A program made the position numbers and the translations under genes. 64,000 bases of DNA from Sclerurus mexicanus. Its lineage: Eukaryota > Chordata > Aves > Passeriformes > Furnariidae. Where the stretch lies: positions 415,027 to 479,026 of the forward strand of contig VWZF01005250.1 of NCBI GenBank assembly GCA_013396755.1, given 5' to 3'. Below the pieces are notes generated by a model that ran no database searches, was not told the origin of the DNA, and saw only the letters and a list, made by a program, of their open reading frames with translations. This document shows, one piece after another, positions 12,226 through 24,912 of the stretch (positions are counted from its first letter, which is position 1; every line of letters starts with the position of its first letter).

Positions 12226-12480
12226 TTATATCTGAGGATCCTGATCACGCAACCTGAAATTACACCTTATTTTTCTTTCCCCCCAGTATCTGTGAAGATC
12301 TTTTTGAATTCGAAAGTTAATCTCCCAAGTGCTTACAAACTCCTCTTGATTGGTATCAGCCAAAAACTTTTTAATGGTATCTGCTGCCATATCATCAGAC
12401 AGTAGAACTAGATCCACGAGACACCTTAGGGAAGCCTGTTGTGTACATCCCCGAGTTGCAAAACAAAGTATTGCTATTTT
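12226..12480 (-). pseudogene. Exon-like ORF fragment of unknown origin
   Basis: The minus-strand frame is open through 12226-12480 and its residues 20-70 have an ordinary globular composition (acidic, amphipathic, with Trp and Tyr), unlike most chance frames here. The frame has no ATG near its upstream end; the first in-frame Met is internal. It could be an isolated exon or a fragment of a retrocopied gene. Possible splice junctions are weak: an acceptor-like CACAACAG lies at about 12440, and an AAG/GTGTAA donor-like site at about 12265. No neighbouring frame continues the reading. On the opposite strand a strong acceptor-like tract, pyrimidines ending in CCCCCCAG, stops at 12286, so an exon of the other strand is also possible. 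I do not recognise a family. Confidence 0.25.
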
Positions 12481-13014
12481 CAAGTATTTTTAAACAGTTA
12501 TGTAAATGTTGTACTTAGCTTCATCCTGTTCGTAGTTTCTTACACTACAATCTGTATATTTTAAGCATAAAAATGACATTTTAAAGCATGTGGGTTTTTT
12601 CTATTTCAATCAGAGAGCAGATTACAGTTCTGTTGTGAATGAAGGGAAAGGAAATAAAAGGCAAGGCATATCTCATCTGCTTTAAAAACCGATGAAAGAA
12701 GAGATGAATTAAAAGGAAAGTGAGAAGGTCATCAACAAGCAGAATGCCAGGAAATACAATGGATAAAGCCAACTTTAAAATCTCTCCACAGGACTAATTG
12801 TAAACACGACCAGTTAAAATTTCCCACAGAATTTTAAAAGGCAGAAGGACTACACAAGCGAGGTAATGGTAGTTTTGCTTGTATGTATAATTCGAACTCT
12901 CAAGTCCCATGTATTGTTTACTGGAGGGAAAAAAATTAGTTCTTCCCTTACTCTTCCATACTCGAAAGATGAACACAACTCGTATGAACAAGGCTTTTCC
13001 TGGATTCCTTCCCA

Positions 13015-13440
13015 CTGCTAATCGTACCTCAGGGGCTGAAACGCGCTCAAGGCATGCATCTCCCCCCTCTGCCAGCTGCCCTCCTGCGGGACACCGGGTA
13101 CTCCGCTTTGAGCCAAATCAGGGAAAGGGCCCATAAGTAGAATATCCTGAGAGCTGGGATATTGCTTTTTATCACGCCAATGTCCTCCCTTACATAATGG
13201 CTCAGGTGTGAAAACTCGCCTCTGGGAAGTCCTAGGACATTCGCGAGTATCCTGAAGGTATCCGCCCCTCCTGATAGGCCCTGATGGACCGGCTGTGCTG
13301 ACATGAGAGGCAGCTGTAACCTCTTGGGCCACCAAGGCTCCCGAAGTGTCCTGAGAGTCACAGAAGAACACCACCCATGTAAAACTCCACTCCCCAGGGG
13401 AGGTACCTGTGCCTTCCCACCTGAACCTGAGCGTGTGCTA
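13015..13440. other. GC- and CpG-rich patch, origin unclear
   Basis: This 0.4-kb patch is much richer in G+C and CpG than its surroundings (CpG at about 13023, 13041, 13087, 13095, 13103, 13173, 13216, 13241-13245 and 13262). Long overlapping frames run in two registers of the minus strand, a usual side effect of high GC. It may be the remains of a mobile element, an LTR or an unmethylated regulatory island. No terminal repeats, primer-binding site or target duplication could be placed, so no class is assigned. Confidence 0.4.
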
Positions 13441-13447
13441 ACTCACT

Positions 13448-13824
13448 AAAATTTGTATTTTGTGGGCTTCCCCCACCCCTGATGAATCAAGTCTGTGACC
13501 ATCACTTCAGCCAACAGACACAGAAATTGCAATAACCAGTCTCGTTGGGAGATCCACAGGTCATGAGATCTTCGTCATGAGATGAGTGTTATCCTTTCTC
13601 TTTCTTTCTTTTCCGTATATATTAAGTGTTATTTTTATGCTTTCATATTGCTCTATTACTGTAGATAATAATAACCAAAACAGCTACATACCTGCTTTCC
13701 ATTGCAACCAATCTGTTCTAAAATAAACCCTACAGATATATATTTACATTCAGTGTCTTTCACTCTAATCTTCCCCAAGGGATCTATTAACAGGAACCTG
13801 GGTTACCCTCACCTTCAGGAGCAA
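13448..13824 (+). repeat. 377-bp perfect direct repeat, first copy
   Basis: The 377 bases are repeated at 13826-14202 with no difference seen by eye. The two copies are in direct orientation and separated only by the single N at 13825. Perfect identity with an N at the junction is the signature of two contig ends that overlap but were not merged. The true genome probably has one copy. Confidence 0.95.
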
Positions 13825-13825
13825 N
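13825..13825. other. Assembly gap (single N)
   Basis: This is the only ambiguous base in the window. It sits exactly between two identical 377-bp stretches, so it marks a contig join rather than an uncertain base call. Confidence 0.97.
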
Positions 13826-14202
13826 AAAATTTGTATTTTGTGGGCTTCCCCCACCCCTGATGAATCAAGTCTGTGACCATCACTTCAGCCAACAGACACA
13901 GAAATTGCAATAACCAGTCTCGTTGGGAGATCCACAGGTCATGAGATCTTCGTCATGAGATGAGTGTTATCCTTTCTCTTTCTTTCTTTTCCGTATATAT
14001 TAAGTGTTATTTTTATGCTTTCATATTGCTCTATTACTGTAGATAATAATAACCAAAACAGCTACATACCTGCTTTCCATTGCAACCAATCTGTTCTAAA
14101 ATAAACCCTACAGATATATATTTACATTCAGTGTCTTTCACTCTAATCTTCCCCAAGGGATCTATTAACAGGAACCTGGGTTACCCTCACCTTCAGGAGC
14201 AA
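13826..14202 (+). repeat. 377-bp perfect direct repeat, second copy
   Basis: This is the second copy of 13448-13824, offset by 378 bases. After 14202 the sequence runs on into unique DNA, while before 13448 it joins the GC-rich patch. That is what a single-copy locus would look like if the two contigs were collapsed. No coding content is seen in the repeated unit. Confidence 0.95.
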
Positions 14203-17200
14203 GTAGTAACACCTCCACTAAAGACGCCCGCCTTCCTTTGTAGGTCTCAGACCACAGAGCCCTGGCCTTTTGCTCTGCCTAGTCTGTCCTTGTTCATGCG
14301 TTCTCAATGTTCAGCTGTCCACAGGAAGGTGAGTTTTTATTTATCAACTCAAGGCCCACAAAAGCAGTGTGGCAGATTGCAAGTAGTGTTTCCACATCCT
14401 TCCCCGTGACAGTAGAGATAGGTGTATTATATACAAGAATTTTCTTGATTATAGCTTTATGCCTGTCCCACAAAGCTGCCCAGAAACAAGGCTTCAAATC
14501 CTTAAATTATTTCTCTCATGCTTTACACATACATATCCATATTTCTTGAAACTCAACACTCTGACATGAAGTTAGATATGGGAGAATATCAGGTAAGCAA
14601 AGCATAGTTAATACCAACTTTAAATAAGACGAGATTAGCACACCTCTACTGTACTAAAAAGGAGAACTACATTTGGTCATACACAATGGCAGAGAGGGGG
14701 CAATCTTCACTCAGGCAAATTCAAAGGCAGAAGTAAGATGAACTTTTTTCAACTTGTGTATGAAAATCCCAAAGAAACTAAACAAGTCACTCGAGATGGA
14801 AAAGTATTTATGTACTGCCTATATGTATCAAGGCAGTTCTCCTCATTAGGGCAGGGAGCAATGAAACTAGAGTAAGTATACACACTCAGAGGACACATAG
14901 ATCAGCTGGTTAATCTGTCCCCTTGCCAAAAATCCCTTGTTCATGCCTTAGGTCTCATGTCAAGAGAACGGGTAAATGTTCCAGAGCTCTTGTGCGGGTC
15001 TCTCTCACTGCCTTCTGCATTCAGCCTCCATGCTCAGAATCTTTGCCGGCTCAGATGAAACCCATAATATTTTTGTAACTATTGTATTTTGACAGTGTCA
15101 GAGTTGACTAATGTAATAGGTAGGAAGCAGAGGGCCTAATAAATCCTATTCAAAAGTAAAGTTTCAGTCCAATAGCTAAAGGTGCATGAGGCAATGTATC
15201 CACGGCTCTCAGTCACAGCCTCCTTTATTATGGCCTATTTCCACCAGTCTAATCTGAAATGAATGCATTAGGTTTTGTGTTCTTTGCACAGTTGCTGCCA
15301 GTGTCTCTCTGCCCTTCCTCCTGATTTGCTTGGTAGTTTGGGAGCCTAAGGGAGGGGTGGATTAAATTGGAAAATATAAATAACAAATCAAAAATTAAAA
15401 TTGATTGGATAAACAATTTCCCTTAGACTGTTTCTTAATAAGTGATCGATTTTTTAATCAATATTCATTATTTCTCAGAACATACCAAACTGTTTATTGA
15501 ATAAATGAATGGCTGGAACTACAATGACATGAAATCAAATAGGTGAACCAATTTCTTTAATAACATGGGCTGAACAGGCCACCTCATCTTACCTGGTTGA
15601 AACTAAAAGTCAGAAATTCAACACCATTGAGTAAGTGATCCAAATAAAGGATGCAATTTGTTTTCATGTTTGATACGCACAGGTGTATAGCCACATGCTG
15701 ATTTGTGCGATATTTCTAAATTGCAGTTGAAAGTTGCCTTCTTTTTGATACAACTTTTGTGTTCTTACCCACAATTCTTCATTAGTCAGCATACTGCAAA
15801 GCTTCTGAAATAAAAATCAGATCTGAAAAATGAGATCTGTAAAACTGTTCACCGTAAAGTCTTCAGGCACGGCAAATGGATTTCTCTAATAAGTTTTTAT
15901 TCACTTGTATTGGATTCAGTGGTACATATAAACTATACGCTACATCCTAATATATACTTCAGACTCTTTCAAAGGGTTTTGGGCATAATGTAAAAAATAA
16001 TCTTTTGAGGCACAGAGGTTCTGATGAGGGTTTTTTTCAGTTGGAAAAAAAGCACTAGGGTATGAGATCTCCAAGAAATGTTTGCACATTTGTTTAAAAC
16101 ACAAACAAGCATATTCATTTGGTTCTACATAATACAGATCACATTGTTTACATGATCTTCCACTCACAAATTTCTTTCACTATGTGGAAATACTTAATTT
16201 TCATTTGTACTCAGAATATGCATGATTCTTCTTATGAAAAAATATAAACTCTACTAATCAACTGTTAATTAATTTGTAGGATGCTTGCTTTAACATCCAT
16301 TTTAACTTGTCACAATTAATCTAACATATGAACAAACAGCAATATCATTTCATTGTTCTAAAGAGATAAAAGTAGGAAAGAACCTGAGCAACAAAAGGAA
16401 TCAGAAGGATAGCAGTTTCAGTTTGTACATTAATTCCATGTGTTCCTTGTTGTCACAATTAATTATAGAGAAGCCAAGTATCAATCTATTGTGCTATGTT
16501 GTCATCTACAATAACACTAATGTACGAAGAACTTCCACTAAACTCATTTTTGTAGATCAGATTTTTGCAAATGGTAAAGGCCTGTGGTTAAACCAGAAAT
16601 CTAACCTAAAGTCTGAAACTTCAAATCTAATTTTGCTTTCAATTTCAATCTACCTTACAACACTGAAACACTAAAGCCCTAAGTTCAGCTGTTAATACTA
16701 ACACTGAGATTAAAAAAGTGTTAACTATTGAAGCAAAGCTGTTTCCTCTTGTAATGTATGAATATTCTGCAGGAATTCAAGTCCAGTAACTATTCTGTGT
16801 TACACATATTTCTAGAGCATTCGGGGCTATCTGACAACATGAGTCATCAGCACTGACCAAAACAACACCTTCCCCTAATTCCAAGCACAAAATCCCAGGC
16901 ACTCTGGATTTATTCACAGAGCTTTCAGCTCCCTTAGTCTGGCATTTTGCACTGTTCACTTTAATATATATCTACATGAGGTTGTTAAAGTCCAGCTGCC
17001 CTTTCAAAATTTAATAAAATATGTTATTTTTCCAGTATGAGCTAGCTTAAAATGGCTGTGATCGTCCTCCCTGTTGAGGCAATAGACTTGGCAAAGCAGG
17101 CAGGAGGTGAAGCAGAGGCGGTTTGTGTCCCAGGGACTGGCCAGGAGGTGGTGGCAGAGAGCAGCTCTCCCTCACTGCCTTTATCACGGTGATTTTAATC

Positions 17201-17439
17201 CTCATAAACCCCAAGGTCCTCTGGGCATCTCATTACACTGTCACACAGCAGTCTCCTGACTTGTGCCATCAACTTATTTCTATGTTTTAAGATAATGTAA
17301 CAAGCTCCAAACACTGGATAACATCCAGTTCATCTGGTCGGACCCGGGCCCTTGCATAAACACACTACAGACTGGCTGCACTCAGCTCCCCCACACCTGC
17401 TGAAGAACCAAGTATCATGACATCAGTTTTGGTAGTGAT
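14203..17439. other. Gene-free AT-rich DNA
   Basis: No gene, RNA gene or recognisable transposon. Short overlapping frames on both strands at 14294-14549 have no shared motif. The AT-rich stretch 15360-15500 contains several ATTGATT/AATCAAT strings. The more GC-rich 17040-17260 shows no identifiable content. Confidence 0.5.
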
Positions 17440-18300
17440 AAAAATCAAACATTTTCTGGAGCCATTATTGCCTAAAATGTTAATGCAGTTTACTTTTTTT
17501 CAAATGTGATCGATAGCTAGGGGAAAAGTGCCCATAAATTACTAAAGGCAAATACCATTCTATTAGCACTCAGGAGATTTTGCAACATTTGCCAGTCTCT
17601 GTTTTACTGGAAAAAAATTAATTTACTGAAAGCCTAGTTTTTTACCTGTTTTTGTCTTTCTCTGTAAAAGAGGGGTATTTTTATCAGGAGTCATTTAGGA
17701 GATGTAATTCTAATGTACTGCAGCTATAGGTTTCAATTAACGTTCTACCTCTCTGTCAGCTTTACATTCCATGTTTTATGAAATCATTAACTACTGTCAT
17801 GTTTCTATTATGACACTATTAGGAAATAAAGAGATGTATGTAAATGGAGATGTAAAATAAATGTACGATGGTTACTAGGAGCAACATCTGTGCACTATCA
17901 TACGTGTTTACACTAATTTTCTAAAGATTGTTCCATTCATTACAAAGCATTGTTACTTGCTGTGGCACAACCCTTATTTCCATGCATTTAGGGATTCAAG
18001 TAAAGAGAGGGTAAATGAGAGCCTAATCAATACCACTTTTCATTTTGCTTCTAATGCGCTGCCTTTCCGTTTCTTTTCTTCATGAACAAATCCAAAAAAG
18101 ATCCTGACGTTACAGTCATAAAATGTAATTCTTCTGCAGAAACACAGACAATAATGCTCTCTGTATTCAGGCATATTGCATATTCTAATGGCATTTGGCT
18201 AAATTGAGTATGGATTTAACATCAAAGGCTTCATGAATTTTTCAAATGAGATATTAAAGTCAATATTTCAAGTGAAAGATATTTCAATTTAGTTGCATAC
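17440..18300. promoter_or_regulatory. Candidate enhancer: repeat-free AT-rich block
   Basis: The block is long, non-repetitive and AT-rich, with complex non-biased sequence and factor-site-like strings: TGTGATCGATAGC near 17505, several AATTA or CATTAA cores near 17610, 17737 and 17787, and paired TGTCAT...ATGACA at about 17797-17814. It has no transposon remnants. These features resemble conserved non-coding elements, but nothing here proves conservation. Confidence 0.25.
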
Positions 18301-21300
18301 ACAACAATAAAAAACTTCTACAAGGCAGAGGTACTAGTGACTGTGGCAGTATTAGTTCATTCAGGAAATTATTAGTTTATAAGAGAATCAAACAGAAGGT
18401 TGTGATATGGCAATGACACTGAATAAATTAGACTAACTGATACACACTAAATGTACTTTATCTCTTGGAGTCTGAAGCAGAACTTGCTACTGGCATGTTC
18501 AGTCCTTCAAGCAAGGCTCCATTTGGGGCTATTTTATTTATTCATTTTATAAATTCAAATGGTTTCATCAAGATTTGCTTTCAGGACCTCAGAAATCTGC
18601 TCAGTCTGCTCCTTTTCATCTCTGAAATGGCTAGGCTTACTGTATGCAAGAAAAACTCCCGATCTTGTTTATTTTTTAATCTAAGTGCATTTTGCTCCAT
18701 ATTGTCCATGTTTGTGCAATGCTGCTTCTGGTTTCACACTGCGTTATTGAACGTTCAGACTCAGCGCCCACAAAAAGTCCACTAAGCTCTGATAACTTCT
18801 GTGTCCTGGCAGAGACATAGACTTGCAAACAACACAGTGCGGACCGATCGTTCTTTTCCTTTCCTATTTCAGGCGCATGGAATGTAGCAAAACGCCCTTT
18901 AACTCGGTGAGATGTTGCACCATGGTGTCCCGCCAAGTCCTGAAGAACTGGTGCATCTGCAGGCCCCGCCACTCCTGGGGAGCTGGAGGCACCACAACTC
19001 CCCAGGTAGTGCCTGCTTAGGCAGCTACAAGTGCAGGGACATGGTGCTACTCTACTTGCAAACACAGCATTTGTGCACACACGGGGCAGCAGCAGCTACA
19101 AATACACACCCCGAAGATGCAATGATTACTGATTTTACCAGTAATTCTTATACTACTAAAAACTAAGCATAATTAATAGTAATTAATAAACCTACTACTA
19201 AGAACTACAGAAAGACTGTACTTCTCTATTTCTGCTGCTGCTACCACTACAAATCCAAAAGCTTGCTATGTCCCTGACATTTCTACAGAAGCCCCCAGCC
19301 AATTTTTGAGTGCCTTTAAACAAAAGTGGAAGGGCAAATCTTTTTGGGTACCAGAGGCAAGTTACACTGATTTAAAACTTTGATTATCAGGTAGTTTTGG
19401 CCCACAAATTACACTACAAAAAACTGATCCTAAAAGCACTTCCTTGAAACCAGCGGGTCATTTGTCTCTACAATGTTCACCTGAAGTGCTTGCACTTACT
19501 GTGAGAGCACTTCAAGGGCTCACAGAAAACAAAGCTGGCACTAGCCAAACGTTAAATTGCTAGGCCTGCTGCTCTCGTGGCTGCTGGACCGACAGCAAAT
19601 GCTGAACTGTCGCTCGGGGCTAACCAAAGCTAGTAGCCCTGTGGGAAACACTTGCAGAGACTGAGGAATGCCATCTTTCCCCTGTTCAAACTCTAATAAT
19701 TTGTAGCACTGTTTAATTTTTCAAGTTTGCACCCTTGTAGACCTTAGTATCCTCTCTGTTCACCCCTAGAGCCTTTCTGAAGCTCAGTGTTCAAAGCGCT
19801 CTAGTATTTCCATAAAATGGGAAGTGCCACCCTCTCAAAGGCAATCAATCAGGTTTAAATATCATCTTCAGAAACACTACTCTCAGAAAAAGTATTTCTT
19901 GTGGTAACAAAGGTAAGGCAGATGCATTGTATGGTTAATAAGATCCAATAATGACTAGAATTATATTTTCAGAATTGCCTCTGGGGCTGGGGAATATGAT
20001 TTCCTTTCTTCTGCTGTGATTTCTGGACATCTTTGAGATCGTTCTGAAAACTACAGTTCACCCTTAAAGAGATGGCAGTGCATCCAAAAACTTCCAGCTA
20101 AAATTATTGAAATTTTGATCTTTTTTATGGCATGACATAAAATTACACTGTTAAGAGGAAAGATTCCCTCATGAGCTCCATTCACTCTGAGAATCAATGT
20201 TTAAGGAATGATCCTCTGAATTGCATAATTTCATGTTTTCCTTCTTGATTGTAGGGATGCACATAAAGTTGAAAGTACCTCTCTTGCAAGATCTATGTCA
20301 AAATGAGAGCTCAAATCACTCTTTAGAGCACTGCTAAATAAACAAGGAATATTTGGAGCTCAGATCAGAAGAGACTGAGCTGTAGGATTTGACCTTGGAC
20401 AAACAAATGTTATGCCTATAATAAAGTCATCCACGTATCATGTTATACATAACTTTTCTGTTTAAGTTTCTATTGAAAACATATGAGTAGATTATCCATA
20501 GAAATAAACTGAAGTGATTGTGCTACCTAAAACACACTTTGGACTCGTTATTAACTGGTGATAATCTGCACTGATCCACATTGCAATTCCACTGCAGAGG
20601 TTGCTGACATTAAGATCTATGACAAGGAAACTACACAAAGAGCAGACTTAAACAGGCATTTCACGTTAACTCGACGATATATGCAGTGACAAATGTCTTT
20701 CATGGGAGTTCAAGTTTTCTACTTTATTCGTTGCAATTTTATGCATGTTGTTATAAATAAGGAGTAATGAAAGTCCAGTTGACACTCATTTGATTTTCTC
20801 TAATTTCATAGCTTTCTAACATTTTCTGATTTGCTCTTTAAGTTTTCTTCGTGCTGGAGTTTAGAGTAGGAACTGCAACTGTGTAATTAGATGGAAACTC
20901 ATGGCATGGGGAGGGATGGCTATGCTTTCAGATGTACCATTCTTACAGAGGGAGCAAGAAGAGCTGCTTTCAGACCTGTTAATACATTCTGTAGGGAACA
21001 AAACTCTTGAAAGGAATTGTATTTCTGCGCATTTCCTCCCCCTCCCCACAGCAAATGGAGCTGGCAGTCCCCCAAAGCTCTGAACATACTCTCCTGCACT
21101 GTGCAGAAGAAAGTGTGGCATTTCATTAAGGCGAAATTAATGCTTTCAGGGCACCGTGTAGGACCATCTTCATTACAGAGGAAGAACCATAAAGGATGAA
21201 GGAAACAGTCACAATGCTGGGGCAGAAAGGTGGGAAACGTGTGTATGACTAGGCGAAGATGCGATCCCTGGATTACACTGTAATTCTTTTTCTTTCCATT

Positions 21301-24300
21301 TGTTACAGGCCAGGTCTACAATATTAGTAAGATACACCAAGACCCTCAACAGATTTTTTAGTCTCTATCTGGGAAATGCATTTATTATGAAGTGTTAGGT
21401 GGTTGATAGCACCTGTGATAGTCTTCTAAGCTAAACTGAATTTTGTGTGCTTTCATGGAGTGACAAAGCAGGAAATAACTTGAAAAACACCTTAGTCAGT
21501 AGAAATGAAAATAAAAAGTTCCATGAAGGTCAGCTGAAAAGGCTTAAAGGTAATCAAAGACCAAGCTGTTTACCAGGCACACAAGAATAGGAACAACCTT
21601 AGTGCAAAGTATAATAAACAAATTCCTCCTGCAATGTGAACTGCACAGACGCTTTCTCCATCAACTCCTTCCACATTTTGAAAGCCACACAGTAGAAAGG
21701 AAGGCATCAGAACTTACCCAACCTCAGTAGTTCAGCAGTGAGCTCTGTGTGCTTGTCCACCCACCTTCCTGACAAAAAGCAATGTTACATGTCAGGAATG
21801 CGTCCAGTAATTATCTTCTAACACAGGAGCAATGCCAACAACATTCTGGTAATGGCAGCAGTAATGCTAGAAGTTTTCATTTTCAAAAGTGAAAACATTT
21901 ACAGACACAATCTGGATATTTTAACTGTCACAGGTCTCGGCAATCTGATACTGCTTAGCCTTGTGGCCAAGGCATTAAGGCACTGGTATCTATCAGCCAC
22001 CAGAACAGATCTTCTCAGTACTTCTCTAATAAATTCAATAATTAATCCACCAAAATTTGAAGAAGAAAAGCAAGGGCCATGTCACTATTAACAAATAAGA
22101 AAGTAAAAATGTACCGATTTTGCTAAAAATAGATCAAGAAAATATTTTCTAGTCTATGGTAAGACCAGAAAACAACATAAAACTGTAATGGTCTAAAGTA
22201 ATTCAAATTCATTGGACTCATTATAAATCTCAAAATACAGAGAATAACTTTAATCCATTTGCTCGGTCAATTATTTCTCTTACCTGTCAAAACAAAGCAA
22301 AGCAAAAAAAAAGGGCAACAAGTTCACTTCCACATAGAAAGGACAAAGCATCTACTATATGAGTGCAATCAAATGCAGGTTTGTACCAGAAATATTAATA
22401 GTACAGATTGGAAAAATACTTAAAAAATAAAAGTATTTCATGCAATTCCAAGGAAAATTAGATGAACGACTGAAAAGGATACAAGTGTACACAATTCATT
22501 ATATAGAATATGGTAACACTTGGCTAAAACCAGTGTAGAGTTCCTCACTTTAATGAGCACAGTCTTCACCCACAAATTAAAAATAAACAAATAAAAAAGA
22601 TACGAGTATGACCTCACTTACTGGCAGTCGATCAAACTGCAATTTGTCTCAAGAGTTGAGAAGCCACTGCTTTATAACACATCAGGAACTCATGCTTATT
22701 GAACTGATCTGTATAAAGTCTGCCTTTTTTTCTGTCTACAGCAATTGCTTTTCCTATCAAAACATTTGGGTTCATGTAAATGACTATTTAATGGTTAATT
22801 GGAAATATAGCATGATGTTTAAAGTTAAATCATGCTCACTTAACTTTGGAGTATCATTGTACCATCAGTGAATAAAAGTACGTTTCCTTAAGCTGAGGAT
22901 TGTACAATATACAGCAAGCAGTCCAAACTCAGTGCAGTGCTGCTCATATTAATAGCAAAGTTGAATAGCTACACAGAAGAGTCTAAATCTTTAACATACG
23001 TATATTACCATAGCCTTAAAACCAGCAGTTTTCATTAATCATACAATGGCATGCCTATTCATTTACAGCCAGCTGATTAAAATACAGATATATTGTCCTG
23101 AACATCACAGAACTCGCAGGCGCTCAGCCATTCTTTCAAAATAGTGTTTTCTCAGCCTTGTTTCATCACTCAGCTACATATTTCAGATTACAAAAACTAT
23201 TAAAGATTCCAGCACAGAAATGGACAAAAAAGATCCTAAATAACAGATTGAAAGGCATAAATTTTCTGCCACAACAAGGATAAAGCTTCAGGTAGAGAAT
23301 GCCTAGTTCAATGCCCTCCATCCTACTACTGCAGCATTTCAAACATAATCAAAAGAAACTAATTTGAATTTTTGATAAGGAAAGCCTGAAAATAGCTTTG
23401 TAAACTACGGGTAGACGTCTGTAGCTTTAACTTTCTATTTACATGAGTCCAGACATCTATAAATATTTGAAACACAGGGAAGTCTATGCTGGAAACAAAG
23501 TTATTTCTTAGAGAATGGGTCAACAAAATAGCGATCTTAAGTCGTTTATTGTCCAAATCTGTGTGAGCCTCACATGAGCCGGAAAGGAACAGTGAAGTAC
23601 AGTCCAAAGTACAGTTTTATGTTTGATCTATGTCCTCTAAACATATCATTTGCTCCGAGGTTGTAGCTCAGTCTAAGGATGTAACTTCTGAATACTTTTC
23701 AGAAGAGATGCAATGTCTGCATCATCAAGCTTCTAATTGTATAAATAGGCAAAAGTTGACAGTCAAGGCAGCTTTGGAAGGTGGTTGAGGCAGGCAGAGA
23801 TTTCCAGTTTGTAGAGGAATGACTGTTTCTTTGCCTATGTTTCTGAAATGTATATGAAAGATAAGAAAGAAGCTATTGTTGATTTTTACCCTCAGCTTGT
23901 GAGAAGTTGAAGAGAAAGTTTTCATAATGCACATACCATGAGTTTTGGGCAAAGAATGAAAGGGACAGAGGTTGAGATTAAGGTTTTTAGATTGCCTAGA
24001 AGTATTCTGTTCATTCTCCTTATAAAAACCACTTCTTCTACAGTAAAGTATTCTTTTCCTTAAGAGAATAACTTCTCATGTCTTTTTCTTGGGATTTTTT
24101 TTCATTTTGTATCCCTGATATTTGGTATTATTTACTGAATATCTAATGGCACAAATACTGAATACATCTTTTGCTGTTAGGAAAGTACAGCTGCTTGTTT
24201 CAATAATGAACTAGCAAAGGTACTTCTTACATTGAGTCCTTAAAATTCAATGCTGTACTTTATAATTTCTGTAAAGATTTCACAAACTTTAAAAATTTCA

Positions 24301-24867
24301 CGAACTTATACCTCATGACTATTGCTGCACTTACCCATACAGACAGCTGGGAAAAAATCAAGATAGGCTCATATATAGGACAATTTGCAAATACAATTTT
24401 CAGCTAGACTGAAGCGAATTTGACTATAAGAGATGGGGGTTGAAGGTATCTTGGTTTTTTGAAGTTCTTTTCTCCTATAAGGTACTTGGAAGGCCATAAA
24501 ATGCTTTCAATAAAAAAACCCCTCATGTGTACAGGTAACATTCTGGAAATGTGTTTGGAATATTTTGTGATGGAATACCTAAAAAGCTGTCTCACTACCA
24601 AAAGCTATTTCCAGCCTTTTCCACATATCAAGTACCACTGCTATTCAGTCACACCCTTTACCCTTTGGGCCTGGTACATCATCCACTGAAACCTGTTTAC
24701 AGCCATAGTGGCCTCTGCATTAGAGAGTCCCTTCACTTTGTATCCTGTACCATCAGATCCTTGCAAAACCAAGTGGCAAAGTCAGTGGATGACATCACTG
24801 TCTTGTCTGGTTAAGGGTTTGCATTCCAAAAAAACCCAAACCCAACAGAATTTCATACCATGGAAAT
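18301..24867. other. Gene-free DNA
   Basis: No convincing gene. The GC-richer patch 18830-19110 holds overlapping frames on both strands (up to 134 codons on the minus strand), with no family motif. A strong acceptor-like site (pyrimidine tract ending in TTTCAG at 18872) and a GTGAGA donor-like site at 18907 bracket 34 bases, which alone is not enough to call an exon. The rest is AT-rich and unstructured. Confidence 0.5.
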
Positions 24868-24912
24868 AACAACAGCAGCAGCAGCAGCAACAACAATAAT
24901 AATAATAATAAT
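24868..24912 (+). repeat. Compound trinucleotide microsatellite
   Basis: The tract reads (AAC)2(AGC)5(AAC)2(AAT)6 with no interruptions, 45 bp in all. All units share the A-rich trinucleotide register, so it probably grew by slippage and point change from one ancestral run. It is likely to vary in length between individuals. Confidence 0.97.

Noticed and set aside
13018..13374. Minus-strand frame with a Cys...Gly-His-Trp string that recalls a retroviral nucleocapsid zinc knuckle
   Set aside because: Only one of the three needed cysteines is in place, there is no adjoining gag or pol similarity, and no LTR boundaries could be found. The high local GC explains the long frames. Too weak to call an endogenous retrovirus.
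13448..13560. Sequence ending in a CTCGTTGGGAGATCCACA-type string that looks like the U5 end of an LTR
   Set aside because: No matching TG start, polyadenylation signal, partner LTR or target-site duplication could be placed on either strand.
18676..19080. 134-codon minus-strand frame
   Set aside because: It lies in a GC-raised patch with overlapping plus-strand frames, has a low-complexity Cys/Ser/Ala start and no recognisable domain.
20861..21199. Four overlapping open frames on both strands
   Set aside because: Several frames open at once in the same stretch show local stop-codon scarcity rather than coding. No family resemblance in any frame.
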